Position numbers and translations under genes: made by a program
In this document: in pieces, positions 1-9,205 of the stretch
Numbering within the stretch: the stretch's first letter is position 1
How the letters are laid out: every line of letters begins with the position of its first letter
Notes under the pieces: model-generated
Databases searched by the model: none
What the model saw: the letters and a program-made list of their open reading frames with translations, nothing else
What the model was told of the DNA's origin: nothing
Assembly: GCA_022819605.1 (NCBI GenBank)
Contig: JAJEGW010000032.1
Span: 1-64,000 of the forward strand
DNA from: Silicimonas sp.
GTDB lineage: Bacteria; Pseudomonadota; Alphaproteobacteria; Rhodobacterales; Rhodobacteraceae
Direction: 5' to 3'
Length of the DNA: 64,000 nucleotides

Positions 1-1
1 G

Positions 2-397
2 GATGCCCCTGTACCGCCTCCGCTTCCGGACTGCTTGCCCAACCATGCAGGCCGCCCTCTGGCAATCTGTCCGGATGGTTCCGCACGCGGGTTCATGTTC
101 GCGCTCGGATGCATCCAGTCCCTCAAGTGCAACAGGAACACCTGCCCCACCGGAATCACGACGCACAACGCCAGGCTACAAAAGGGCCTTGATCCGACCG
201 AGAAGTCGGTCAGGGTTGCAAGCTACTGCAGGAAGCTGATCCGGGAAGTGCAGGTCATTTCGCATTCGTGCGGTGTCGTCAGGCCAAGACTGATGACGCG
301 CAGGCATGTTCGTGTCGTCCAGTCGGACGGAAGGTCCGTTCCGATGAACGTCCTCTGTCCCATGCCGGAAGTCCTGCCCGAATACTCCGATCCGTAG
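2..397 (+). pseudogene. C-terminal fragment of an FMN-binding glutamate synthase family protein (5' part outside window or lost)
   Basis: The reading frame enters from the left edge. From about position 80 it encodes the recognisable end of the FMN-binding glutamate synthase (GltB2-like) domain: SARGFMFALGCIQ, then a cysteine-rich CNRNTCPTGI segment typical of the Fe-S binding part, then HVRVVQSDGRSVPMN and PMPEVLPEY, which match the family's usual tail, followed by a stop. The stretch before position 80 (LPDCLPNHAGRPLAICPDG) does not look like the family in any frame, so the fragment seems to be joined to foreign or decayed sequence. It is followed directly by another fragment of an unrelated gene, which favours a relic over a functional gene cut by the window edge. 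Enzyme identity is fairly sure; status as pseudogene is inferred. Confidence 0.6.
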
Positions 398-650
398 ACA
401 GGCGTATGGCGGCGAGGTGCCGGTCATCGCGCAAGTGGCGAAGGACCGCGTCGACATGGGTGCCGTTCTCAGCAAGCTCGCCGCAGCCAAGCCCCACGGC
501 GCGTTCTTCCCGCACTTCCCTGCGGAAACCATATCCCTGTTCCGGCAGGCAGCCGCGCTCGGCGCCCTGGAAGAAGTGACGATGACCGGAAGCGCGGCGA
601 CTGTGACGCTGGAGCTTCTGGCCCTGCCCGAGGTCGAGGGGCTTCATTTC
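396..650 (+). pseudogene. Fragment of a branched-chain amino-acid-type ABC transporter substrate-binding protein
   Basis: An open stretch without a proper start encodes QAYGGEVPVIAQVAKD, then VDMGAVLSKLAAAKPHG, FFPHFPAE and LLALPEVEGLHF. These follow the order found in the C-terminal lobe of periplasmic LivJ-type binding proteins (the part that reads roughly A-PDAIFFP-F-E-A-F-QA and later ALPG-EG-YF). The N-terminal lobe, signal peptide and the end of the protein are missing, and the preceding bases belong to the glutamate synthase fragment. This is a decayed internal piece of a transporter gene. No permease or ATPase partner is nearby. Confidence 0.5.
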
Positions 651-846
651 AAGGAGCCCGATCCGGGAGACTGCGGCAACGCCAACCAGGCGAATGGTAG
701 GCCCAGTACGCACGAAAGGGGGGCCCTTATCAGCAATCCCTTGTCAAGTCCTGTTTCACGAACATTCCGTGGCCGCGCCTGACGGTGCAGATGAGCCCTG
801 TCGCAAAATTCTGCAACAGGGTCCTCCCTGGAGGGTTGCGGCAGCG

Positions 847-2217
847 TCAATCGCCGTCATCCGGGTCCGGGATGGCCGCGAATTCCGGATACGCCTCGAT
901 GCCGAGCTCCACGACGTCTTTCCCCAGCTGCTCCACGCTTGGGGAAACGCGCAGTCCGATGAGCCGGTCGATCAGCATCCAGATCACGATCGAAACACCA
1001 AAGGCAAAGACGCCTATCGCAACGATGCCGGTCAGCTGCACGAAGAGGTTTCCGCCAGCGGCAATGCAAACGGCCAGCGTTCCCCAGATGCCGGCAAACA
1101 GGTGGGCGGGAATCGCGCCCACGCCGTCATCTACGCGAACGGTCTCCAGCAGCCGGTTTCCGGCAACCGTGATGGCGCCGCCAACCCCGCCGATCAGGAT
1201 CGCCCACTGGTGGTTGACGAGATCCGGCCCTGCGGTGATCGCCACGAGCCCGGCAATCGCTCCGTTCAGGGTTGCAAGCAGGTCCATGCGCCCCAGGATT
1301 GGCTTGGACAGGACCAGCGCCGCGATCACGCCCGCCGAGGCAGCGATGTTGGTGTTGGCGAATATGTTGCTCAGGGCCACCGCGTCCGTTGCCGAGCTCA
1401 GCGCCAGCTGGGAACCGCCGTTGAATCCGAACCAGCCCAGCCAAAGGATGAACACGCCCAGCGTGACGATGGGGACACTTGAAGGCGGCATTTGCCGAAT
1501 GGTGCCGTCCTTGCGGAACCGTCCGCGACGCGCGCCGATCAGCATGGCTCCGGACAGCGCGGCCCACCCTCCGGTCGAGTGCACTATCGTGGACCCTGCA
1601 AAGTCTTGGAAGCCCATTTCGGACAGCCAGCCGCCACCCCAAGTCCATGCACCCACGACAGGATAGATGAACGCGGTCAGTATCGCCACGAACAGGAAGA
1701 ACGACCACAGCCGCACGCGCTCGGCAAGGGTGCCGGAGATGATTGACGCCGTTGTCGCGACAAAAACCATCTGGAAGAACCAGTCTGACATTGTGGCATG
1801 TCCGGAGGAACCGGCCAGCAATGTCTCGCGGGCCTCGCCGATCGCTTCTGGCGCGGCGTTCAGGAACGCGACCTCGTCGGCGGAGTTGCCACGAAACAGC
1901 GACAGCGAGCCGAAAAACCCGCCGTCAACGTCGACATGCATGATGTTGTAGCCGATGGCGTAGTAAACCAGCCCAGTGATCGAGTAGAGGCCGATGTTCT
2001 TCATGCAAATGACGGAGGCGTTCTTCTTGCGCACCGATCCGGCTTCAAGCATCGTGAACCCGGCGCACATCCACATGACCAGCGCGCCCCAGATAAGAAA
2101 TGCGAACGTGTTGAGCACGAACCCGGTTTCCGCACCGATGGGCACCTGTGCCATTGCCGAAGCGGGCAGGAGCCCCAGAATCGCTGCGAGTCCCAGAATT
2201 TCGAGCAGCAAATGCAT
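847..2217 (-). CDS. amt: Ammonium transporter (Amt/MEP/Rh family)
   Basis: A 456-residue inner-membrane channel for ammonium/ammonia. It starts with a cleavable-looking signal segment (residues 1-23, ending SAMAQ) as in AmtB, followed by about eleven hydrophobic segments. The conserved twin histidines of the pore are visible in STIVHSTGGWAAL and AHLFAGIWGTL, and family motifs AERVRLWSF, GWFGFNGGS and IAASAGVIAAL are present. The C-terminal cytoplasmic tail (VSPSVEQLGKDVVELGIEAYPEF) carries the conserved GLD-like element used by GlnK-type PII proteins. No glnK gene lies on either side, which is unusual because amt is normally preceded by glnK. Its neighbours on both sides are decayed genes, so it stands alone. 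Confidence 0.95.
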   Translation of the reverse strand: MHLLLEILGLAAILGLLPASAMAQVPIGAETGFVLNTFAFLIWGALVMWMCAGFTMLEAGSVRKKNASVICMKNIGLYSITGLVYYAIGYNIMHVDVDGGFFGSLSLFRGNSADEVAFLNAAPEAIGEARETLLAGSSGHATMSDWFFQMVFVATTASIISGTLAERVRLWSFFLFVAILTAFIYPVVGAWTWGGGWLSEMGFQDFAGSTIVHSTGGWAALSGAMLIGARRGRFRKDGTIRQMPPSSVPIVTLGVFILWLGWFGFNGGSQLALSSATDAVALSNIFANTNIAASAGVIAALVLSKPILGRMDLLATLNGAIAGLVAITAGPDLVNHQWAILIGGVGGAITVAGNRLLETVRVDDGVGAIPAHLFAGIWGTLAVCIAAGGNLFVQLTGIVAIGVFAFGVSIVIWMLIDRLIGLRVSPSVEQLGKDVVELGIEAYPEFAAIPDPDDGD

Positions 2218-2744
2218 GATGATCGTGTCCCAGCCCTACGTGATCTTACTGTCGAGTGTCACGACGGAGCCCAAAGAATCAATCCTGCACGAAGACACGT
2301 CTCGCTGTTAGGATCGCACGGAAGATCAGCGGGCAGTCATCCCGCAGCGGCACGCGAATTCAGCAACGAGTGATTTGGGTCGCCGTGACAAAGGTTTACG
2401 AAGCGACATGGCCAGCGGCGAATTGTCCACTCCTGACAAGGGTCTGGCCTTCTCTGCATCCGCTCGAAACCGAGGCGGCTTCTGGCTGCCGGTTTCAGTG
2501 GGAGGATTCCGATGGCGCCAGGGAACTTCTCGTCGGAGAAGTCGCATTCGCGGAGCATGTTGACGGGAGCACCAAGATTCGTGGGGCCACGTCGCTGATA
2601 GATCGCGATTCCTGTCCGTAAAGACCGCGCTGGAGCGCCTACAGCTGGCATAGTCTCAGAGGCAAAATCATAAGTCTTTGATTTGATAATGTTATTGTGA
2701 TTCATGGTGTTATCCCCCGCGCCACCCGTCGCATCAGGAACCGG
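2218..2744. other. Gene-poor stretch upstream of amt
   Basis: I see no convincing gene here. The minus frame that continues from the phosphoesterase relic stays open through much of it but shows no recognisable family beyond residue 61. The part nearest amt must hold its promoter, but no clear sigma70 or RpoN box (GG-N10-GC with the usual flanks) could be assigned with confidence. Confidence 0.4.
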
Positions 2745-2930
2745 CACGCGGTATAAGCCAACGTCGCCTTTGTCTGTCAAATCCCCGGTGATGAGAAACG
2801 CATCGGCATTCGCATTGTATGTTTCGACCGACTGCAGAACCCGCCGAATTCGCGCGTGAGTATCCGGCCCCATCAGCAACTGCCTCTCTAGGCAAATATG
2901 AGAGTTGCTCAGGTGAACGAGCCTGGTCAC
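2745..2930 (-). pseudogene. Truncated metallophosphoesterase (CpdA/Icc-like) N-terminus
   Basis: The first about 61 codons read MTRLVHLSNSHICLER, then TDHARI-like helix residues and NADAFLITGDLTDKGDVGLYR. This is the start of a calcineurin-like phosphoesterase (3',5'-cAMP phosphodiesterase type), where the motifs D-x-H near the start and GDLTD bind the two metals. The first motif has Asn in place of the metal-binding Asp (SNSH for SDSH), and the rest of the catalytic domain (GNH, GHTH motifs) is absent; the frame continues into unrelated sequence. A relic with both truncation and loss of a key residue. Confidence 0.6.
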
Positions 2931-3091
2931 AGTTCGGTTTTCGTGGAAATGACCTGCAGAATGGTTGCTTCTCTACGCATGATACGTTCGCTTGGAGACA
3001 ACATTATGACACCGCGTGTTCCAAAGGCGGCTTTCGGAAATTCTGACGAAACGCATGGAGAAACAAGCTAAAATTCCGCCTTTTGTCTTGG

Positions 3092-4735
3092 CTAAACCAG
3101 TGCCTCCCTCGGCAACGCCGGTTTGCTCAAGATCGCATCGGAGATCTTTTCGGCCGCCATAGTGATAGGAGCATTGATGTTTGCAGTTGGCAGGAGCGGC
3201 AGGATCGAACCGTCCACCACTCGCAACCGTTCCACACCGTGCACAAAGCCAACACCATCAGTCACCGCGTCGTCATCTGTGCCCATCCGACAGGTACCCG
3301 CTGGATGATGCTCCGTGTTTGCATTGGCGCGGAACCAAGCGGTCAGCTCTTCATCGCTGTAGTCTGGCAGGTCAGGGTCAAGCTCTGCATGGCGAAACTC
3401 GTTCCACGCCGCCTGATGTGCCATCTCGCGCGTCAATTTGATGCCGTTCAGCATCTCCGCTAGATCTTTGGGATCGCGCAGATAGTTGAACTGAATTGCT
3501 GGATGGTCGCGCGGGTTCGCAGACTTGAGACGGATGTGCCCACGGCTGTAGGGGCGCATCTGCGAGACATAGTATTGAAACCCATCCGCCAGTTCGACCC
3601 TTCCATCCCTAAAGTCCGCGAGGAAGGGCAGAAATTCATGCTGCAGGTTCGGAAATCCTTCCGGGGCATCGCCGCTGTTGAAGAACGCCCCCACCTCAAA
3701 AAAACTTGAGGTGCCCAGCCCTTTCTTGAACAGCAACCATTCCACCCCCAGTTTCGCGCGGCCTACAAAGTTGAGTTGGCGTTTTATCGAAACAGGTTTG
3801 TCGCACCGATAACGGAGCGGTGCCACAACGTGATCTTGCAGGTTTTGCCCGACTCCCGGGATATGCTGCACCAAGTCTATGCTATGCGCGCGCAAATGAT
3901 CCGCATCCCCCACCCCGGAGAGCATCAGGATCTGTGGCGACCCTATGGTCCCCGTGCACAAGATGACTTCTTTCGCCGCGCGAACGATGTTGGTTTCGCC
4001 CTTTTGAACGCATTCAACGCCGACGGCTGTTTTGCCCTCAAAATGGACTCTGGCGACGAAACAGTCTGTCTTAGTCGTCAGGTTCGACCGGCTCCTGACC
4101 GGATGGAGATAGGCTTCGGCGGCGCTGCTTCGGATACCGTTTCGGATTGTTGCTTGGGTGACATGCGCGCCCTCTTGCCGGGTGCCGTTGTAATCGCGCG
4201 ACTGACCGAGGCCAAACTGGCCCGCTGCTTCGATGAAGCAATCATAGAAGACGTGATCGGCGCGGCTTTCCTGGACGCTTAGCGGCCCGTCATGCCCGCG
4301 GTTCGGGTCGGTGCTGCCAGCGTAGGTTTCCAAACGTTTGAAATACGGCAGGCAATCTTCGAAATCCCAGCCCTCAAGGCCGAACTGTCGCCAGCTGTCA
4401 AAGTCCTGCGGATTGCCGCGTACAAAGACCATGCCGTTGATTGCCGAGCTTCCCCCAAGGCACCGCCCGCGCGCCTGCCCCAGGCTGCGCCCATTCAGGT
4501 GGGATTCCGCTTCGCTGGCATACTTCCAGTTGTAGGTGTCGCTTTTGATGGGAAAGGTGAGCGCCGCCGGCATTTGAATTAAAATGCTTTTGTCCGAAGG
4601 CCCCGCCTCCAGAACGCACACCGAATTCTGCGCTTCTGAAGACAGTCGGTTGGCGAGAACACAACCGGCAGAGCCGGCTCCGACAATGACATAGTCGAAT
4701 TCCTGCATGGCGAGGCTCTTCCAATCCTTGCTCAC
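3092..4735 (-). CDS. GMC family FAD-dependent oxidoreductase (choline dehydrogenase-like)
   Basis: A 547-residue flavoprotein that oxidises a hydroxyl group of an unknown small substrate. It has the N-terminal FAD Rossmann motif VGAGSAGCVLANRL (about residues 18-31), GMC signature 1 (ARGRCLGGSSAINGM), signature 2 (GTIGSPQILMLSGVG) and the C-terminal catalytic region with HHPAGTCRMG and TANINAPITMAAEK, which hold the His and Asn that take the proton. No signal peptide, so probably cytoplasmic. Its start overlaps the end of the SIS gene by four bases, so it is translated with the ROK and SIS genes. That context suggests the substrate is a sugar or amino-sugar derivative, but choline-like or alcohol substrates cannot be excluded. 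Confidence 0.88.
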   Translation of the reverse strand: MSKDWKSLAMQEFDYVIVGAGSAGCVLANRLSSEAQNSVCVLEAGPSDKSILIQMPAALTFPIKSDTYNWKYASEAESHLNGRSLGQARGRCLGGSSAINGMVFVRGNPQDFDSWRQFGLEGWDFEDCLPYFKRLETYAGSTDPNRGHDGPLSVQESRADHVFYDCFIEAAGQFGLGQSRDYNGTRQEGAHVTQATIRNGIRSSAAEAYLHPVRSRSNLTTKTDCFVARVHFEGKTAVGVECVQKGETNIVRAAKEVILCTGTIGSPQILMLSGVGDADHLRAHSIDLVQHIPGVGQNLQDHVVAPLRYRCDKPVSIKRQLNFVGRAKLGVEWLLFKKGLGTSSFFEVGAFFNSGDAPEGFPNLQHEFLPFLADFRDGRVELADGFQYYVSQMRPYSRGHIRLKSANPRDHPAIQFNYLRDPKDLAEMLNGIKLTREMAHQAAWNEFRHAELDPDLPDYSDEELTAWFRANANTEHHPAGTCRMGTDDDAVTDGVGFVHGVERLRVVDGSILPLLPTANINAPITMAAEKISDAILSKPALPREALV

Positions 4736-5796
4736 TCAACCGCTGTGATCTTTGACGCGTTCAAGAAGTCGCCGGGGACAAAGCCACGTGCGATAGACAG
4801 AGGGATTTGCAGTGTCTGCGTTGGAATAACTTCAAGTATTGGAACTGTATCCGCAGCGACTACCGGAAAGCTCACAACTGTCAACCTATCAGACTCGGGC
4901 GTGGATGGAATGTGTTCGCCATTGCAGAATACAAGTGACTTGCCGCCGTGTCTCAAAATCGTGTCCAAAAGCGCGTTGTTGATATCTGCGACCGCTTCGT
5001 CACCAAAGTAAAACACGCTGACAAAGCCGTCGCGGAGCAATTCGACCGGCCCGTGCCGAAACCCGCCGCCCGAAAAAGCGGACGAATGCAGTTTCGCGGC
5101 CTCCAACGTTACCAGAGCCGAAATCTGCGCAGAAGTGTAACTGTGTCCACGGCCGATAAAGCAAACGGGCGTCTCCGAACCAAGAAATTCTGCAATCTCT
5201 TCGTTGCGTTCGAGCATCTCTGCCGTAAAGCTCCGAACTGCGTTTGCGGCAATCGCCAATTCAGATCGGGCCTCGTCCACATCGGCGCCCGTCAAATGCG
5301 CGCACAGGAGCTTTAGGACCGCCAGGCCACCGGTATATGACTTTGTAGAGACTGTGTTTTCCGGGCCAGCATTCGAAAACAAGGCAACATCCGTCCAATT
5401 CGCAAGCGAATTTCCAGATCCGTTCGTTACGCTAATTGATGCACCCGGCTGTTGTTCCAGTCTCGTGATGCGTGCAACCTCACCGCTTTCTCCGGACTGC
5501 GATGTTGCGATGATCAGTGTTTGCGCATCGATAATGCTTGCAATTTGTTGCGTCAGTTCAGACGCATCAATCAACATGACCGGAATATCCAGAGCTTTGC
5601 TCAGTTCAAGCCAGCTTGAGTAAGAACCAATCAGAGATCCCCCCATGCCTGTCAGAATAACCTTTGAGAACGCTCCGCTCTTGATCCGCGCACAGAGATC
5701 TACCAGTCTCTGGATTGTATTGTCTTCAAAGCCGTCGGCAATCTTCGACAGAACATGCGGCTGCTCGTGAATCTCATCCAGATAAGACTGTCCCAT
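4732..5796 (-). CDS. SIS-domain sugar isomerase/deaminase-like protein (GlmS C-domain / AgaS type)
   Basis: A 354-residue cytoplasmic protein with two sugar isomerase (SIS) folds in tandem. The first shows GMGGSLIGSYSS (about 50-61) and the serine-rich phosphosugar loop ATSQSGESGEVA (about 98-109); the second shows CFIGRGHSYTSA (about 212-223). This arrangement is that of the isomerase half of glucosamine-6-phosphate synthase and of AgaS/FrlB-type aminosugar deaminases; no glutaminase domain is present, so deamination or deglycation is likelier than synthesis. The 23-base overlap with the ROK kinase gene upstream and 4-base overlap with the GMC gene downstream indicate a tight operon. Substrate unknown. 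Confidence 0.85.
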   Translation of the reverse strand: MGQSYLDEIHEQPHVLSKIADGFEDNTIQRLVDLCARIKSGAFSKVILTGMGGSLIGSYSSWLELSKALDIPVMLIDASELTQQIASIIDAQTLIIATSQSGESGEVARITRLEQQPGASISVTNGSGNSLANWTDVALFSNAGPENTVSTKSYTGGLAVLKLLCAHLTGADVDEARSELAIAANAVRSFTAEMLERNEEIAEFLGSETPVCFIGRGHSYTSAQISALVTLEAAKLHSSAFSGGGFRHGPVELLRDGFVSVFYFGDEAVADINNALLDTILRHGGKSLVFCNGEHIPSTPESDRLTVVSFPVVAADTVPILEVIPTQTLQIPLSIARGFVPGDFLNASKITAVE

Positions 5797-6769
5797 TTTC
5801 CATTTCTTTTGTTTGTCGTAGCGCGGTTATCGCGGCACCCATAATTCCCGCCGAGTTCCCAAGTTCCGCCTGAACAAATTGCAGGTCTTCAAAATAGTAG
5901 GGCAGCCCCATGCGTAAGGATTTCGTCGCGATTTCATCGACGAGCCCTTGCCCGGCTGCGCCCCAGCCACCGCCAAAAGCGATCATCTGCGGTGCAAACG
6001 TGTGGAGGAGACCAGTGACCCACATGGCAAGCCAGTGGCTCGTCTCATCCATGATTCTGACACAGGCCGGATCACCGGCGCGCACGCCAGCGATCAGGTC
6101 CCGAACGGTGGGTCTAGATCCACTCGACACGATGTCGGGCAGATGCCCGGCCCGATCTGCAGCAAGTACTTCTTCGATCCGGCGGTTCAGCGCTTCACCT
6201 GATGCGACTGATTCAACGCATCCGAAGCACCCTTGTCGGCATCCATGCTCAAGACTTGGGTCAACAATCAGATGGCCCGCGTCACCCATTGCGCCGTTGC
6301 CAGTCAAAATCGGCACTCCGTCTTCGACAAAACCGGTACCAAGACCGGTGCCAAGCGTGATCATCAGAAACCGGGAAACATCCTTGCCTGACCCCAGAGC
6401 CTGTTCACCAACGGCCGCGAAAATGGCGTCGTTTTCAATGAAGACCGGACAGTCCAGCTCTGTTTCCGCAAGTCTTCGTATGTCGAGGTCATCAATCGCG
6501 GGAACATTGCTTTTGAATGTTGTGGTGTGATCTTGATCGACATACCCCGGCACACCAATTCCCAGCCCCAACAGCCGGCCTTCCGTGTGGGCGGCAAGTT
6601 TAGCTTTCAATTGCGAGAGGAATGTCAGGAGAAGTTCTGTGCCATTCTGCGAGGGCGGTATTTTGACTTGGAACTGCTCGACCATCGTGCCGGCCGACGA
6701 GACCAGTCCGATTTTTGCACTGCCGCCACCGATATCTATACCTGCGGCCAAAGGGGTTGTTAGTGTCAT
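5774..6769 (-). CDS. ROK family sugar kinase
   Basis: A 331-residue kinase of the ROK group, which phosphorylates glucose, N-acetylmannosamine, fructose or similar sugars with ATP. The N-terminal phosphate loop AAGIDIGGGSAKIGLV, catalytic Asp region FIENDAIFAAVGE, ROK signature ITLGTGLGTGFV and a zinc-binding cluster GHLIVDP...HGCRQGCFGCVES are all present. The frame is open further upstream, but the Met before TLTTPLAAG is chosen because only from there does the sequence match the family, while the upstream part overlaps the GntR relic. It heads the ROK-SIS-GMC operon. The likely route is phosphorylation of an imported sugar followed by isomerisation or deamination by the SIS protein. Confidence 0.88.
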   Translation of the reverse strand: MTLTTPLAAGIDIGGGSAKIGLVSSAGTMVEQFQVKIPPSQNGTELLLTFLSQLKAKLAAHTEGRLLGLGIGVPGYVDQDHTTTFKSNVPAIDDLDIRRLAETELDCPVFIENDAIFAAVGEQALGSGKDVSRFLMITLGTGLGTGFVEDGVPILTGNGAMGDAGHLIVDPSLEHGCRQGCFGCVESVASGEALNRRIEEVLAADRAGHLPDIVSSGSRPTVRDLIAGVRAGDPACVRIMDETSHWLAMWVTGLLHTFAPQMIAFGGGWGAAGQGLVDEIATKSLRMGLPYYFEDLQFVQAELGNSAGIMGAAITALRQTKEMENGTVLSG

Positions 6770-6927
6770 CTCGAGGCCTATCCGAGCATATGTCGCCGGA
6801 TGGTCAAAGCACATTCTTCGCTTCGGTAGACTGACTCCGCATGCGCCAGCGCTTCGTCCAATTCTGTTGAACTGACACGCCAAGCACTCATGACCAGTTC
6901 CTCTTCCGCGGTTTTCAGAGCATTGGA

Positions 6928-7381
6928 CTAGATTTTGTTGGCGACACCGACCTGCAACACGGTATCCGCCCAAGCGGGTTCGAATCTCCATTTTTTCACA
7001 AGCAACTGAGATAGGGATGCGTCTTCCCAGTTCAGCGAGTCGATATCCGGATTGCGAAGCGCTGGCAGATAGGCTTCTTCATGTGCAATGGGCTCATCAT
7101 TCGCGATGCGGGCCCGCTGCAGAATTTGACATTTTGCTCCGCATCCGATCTTTCAAAGAGGTAAGGCCGTATCCCGTCCGGCAAGCGAACGACATGCTCA
7201 AAGCCAAGCACGGCCGAGCCAGGATGCAGCCCCGCTTTTGAGACCTCCGAGGGGAAACTGCTTAGTCCGGTCACGCCCCGAACATGAGCCGACCGGGCGT
7301 ACGTGCCTCCGCCGCGCTCTTTGTAAATTGGAATTCACCCGCCAGATCATGCTCAGACGGCAGCCGCATGGCTGTCTCCAT
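6928..7381 (-). pseudogene. Decayed GntR/HutC-type transcriptional regulator
   Basis: Pieces of a GntR regulator appear in two frames. Near the 5' end METAMRLPSEHDLAGEFQF is the start of the winged-helix DNA-binding domain; most of the remaining helix-turn-helix is deleted. Then LHPGSAVLGFEHV and, after a frameshift around 7120, ARIANDEPIAHEEAYLPAL followed by VLQVGVANKI and a stop, are the ligand-binding UTRA domain. It sits just ahead of the ROK-SIS-GMC operon in the same direction, where a GntR repressor is expected. Its loss would leave that operon without its local control. No intact frame can be assembled. Confidence 0.6.
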
Positions 7382-7678
7382 ATCTGAGGATACCTTGTTC
7401 ACTGAGCGCAAGCCCCCGGGATCCCACGATCTCCGGCAACCAGCCCAACGGTCTGCAGAGACGGAAATCCCAAGCTCGGCCGCCAGCCTCTTCGGAGAGC
7501 AAGGTCCGCACGGAGTGCAAGCGTTCGATGTCATCGAACGCTTCCTACACCCGCTTGCGGGCTTCCGCGTTGATCGCAACGTTCCCGAGTCTCTCCGTGC
7601 GTACCAAATCTTTCATGGACCGCTGTGATAGATGCTCGCTCCAGCCGATCGAGGCCAAATGAGTGAACGAACGAACAG
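7382..7678. other. Decayed sequence between the GntR relic and trmFO
   Basis: On the minus strand, short coding-like runs occur (SMKDLVRTERLGNVAINAEARK, then a stop, then EAFDDIERLHSVRTLLSEEA in the same frame), suggesting another broken gene, but I do not recognise the family. No intact gene is present. Confidence 0.35.
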
Positions 7679-9034
7679 CTATTCGGCGGTGCCAAGACTG
7701 CTCGTCGCCAACCAAGACTTCCATTCCCGTTTCGCCCGCTCCGTATAAGCCTTGTATCGGTCGCGACGTCCGCGTCGACCACCTCGGGCATCGATTGGCG
7801 GGAACAGGCCGAAATTCACATTCATCGGTTGAAAGGTGCGTGCCTCGGCACCGCCGGTGATATGATTGACGAGTGCACCAATGGCTGTGGTCGGCGGTGC
7901 GGGTGGAAGTGACCGACCAGTCATCGTCGCGGCCGCCATGCAACCTGCAATCAAACCCATTGCTGCGGATTCCACGTAGCCCTCGACGCCGGTGATTTGC
8001 CCCGCAAACCGGATATGTGGCTTTGAGCGAAGACGCATCTGTTCGTCGAGCAGTAGGGGGGAATTGATAAATGTGTTCCTGTGAATGCCCCCAAGACGAG
8101 CAAATCTGGCGTTATTCAATCCAGGAATCATTTTGAGAACACTAACTTGTGCGCCGTATTTCATCTTCGTTTGGAACCCTACGATGTTGAACAGCGTGCC
8201 AAGCTTGTTGTCGCGTCTGAGCTGAACGACGGCGTAGGGCTTTTGATCCGGTGCATGCGTGTTGGTCAGTCCAACCGGCTTCATCGGTCCATGACGCAGG
8301 GTCTCGCGACCGCGCTCGGCCATCACCTCAATTGGCAGGCAACCGTCAAAGTACTTAGCTGTTTCTCCGACACGAAATTCCATCTTTTCGGCTTGAAGCA
8401 AGGCGTCCACGAAAGCTTCGTACTCGTCTCGCGTCATTGGACAGTTGATGTAGGCTTTGCGCTCGTCTTCCGTCTTGCCCTTGTCATAACGCGACTGCTC
8501 CCAGGCAACGGACATGTCCACGCTGTCCGCGTAGACGATCGGAGCTATTGCATCAAAGAAGGCCAGGCTCTCTTCGCCGCTTTCTGCCTGCAGCGCTTTG
8601 CTGAGAGCGCTTGAAGTAAGGGGGCCGGTCGCAAAGATCCATTGGCCGTCTTCGGGCAAGTTGGTGATCTCTCCTGTTTCGAGTGTGACATTTGAATGCG
8701 ACAGCAGCTTTGAAGTCACGGAATCTGCAAATGCCTCGCGGTCCACCGCAAGCGCACCGCCAGCGGGAAGGCGGTGGCGGTCGCCTGCCTCGATGACCAT
8801 TCCGCCGGCTTGCCTCATTTCCCAGTGCAGGAGACCTACGGCGTTATGCTCATCGTCGTCAGACCTGAACGAATTCGAGCAAACCAGTTCAGCCAGCTTT
8901 CCGGTCTTGTGGGCGAAGGTTCCGCACTTTGGCCGCATCTCGTGCAAGATGACCTGGATTCCCCGCTGGGCGGCCTGCCATGCGGCTTCGGAACCCGCGA
9001 GGCCACCGCCAACGATATGCAGAGTGTCTGACAT
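7679..9034 (-). CDS. trmFO: Methylenetetrahydrofolate-tRNA-(uracil-5-)-methyltransferase TrmFO
   Basis: A 451-residue FAD enzyme that makes ribothymidine at position 54 of tRNA using methylenetetrahydrofolate as carbon source. The N-terminal FAD motif [17 protein letters not shown], family motifs [20 protein letters not shown] and the ATGPLTS turn are present, as is [19 protein letters not shown] near the C-terminus, the GidA/TrmFO second signature. The start is placed at [11 protein letters not shown]; the frame is open upstream but those residues are not family-like. Neighbour of gyrA in the same direction, with 171 bases between, so it probably has its own or read-through expression. Confidence 0.95.
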   Translation of the reverse strand: MSDTLHIVGGGLAGSEAAWQAAQRGIQVILHEMRPKCGTFAHKTGKLAELVCSNSFRSDDDEHNAVGLLHWEMRQAGGMVIEAGDRHRLPAGGALAVDREAFADSVTSKLLSHSNVTLETGEITNLPEDGQWIFATGPLTSSALSKALQAESGEESLAFFDAIAPIVYADSVDMSVAWEQSRYDKGKTEDERKAYINCPMTRDEYEAFVDALLQAEKMEFRVGETAKYFDGCLPIEVMAERGRETLRHGPMKPVGLTNTHAPDQKPYAVVQLRRDNKLGTLFNIVGFQTKMKYGAQVSVLKMIPGLNNARFARLGGIHRNTFINSPLLLDEQMRLRSKPHIRFAGQITGVEGYVESAAMGLIAGCMAAATMTGRSLPPAPPTTAIGALVNHITGGAEARTFQPMNVNFGLFPPIDARGGRRGRRDRYKAYTERAKREWKSWLATSSLGTAE

Positions 9035-9205
9035 GCCAGCGATGTAGCGCCCGCGGCACAGTTTTGAAAGAGCGGCGTTCCTTGCACTCGGCCCGCGCTC
9101 CGGCATGCCGTGGCAAACGGCATGCCACCTCTCCCAGGCACCAGATCTGCAGGATGCCCACGGATGTCAGGGAGGACTGGCGGAGATCCGGATCCCGGTG
9201 AAAGC

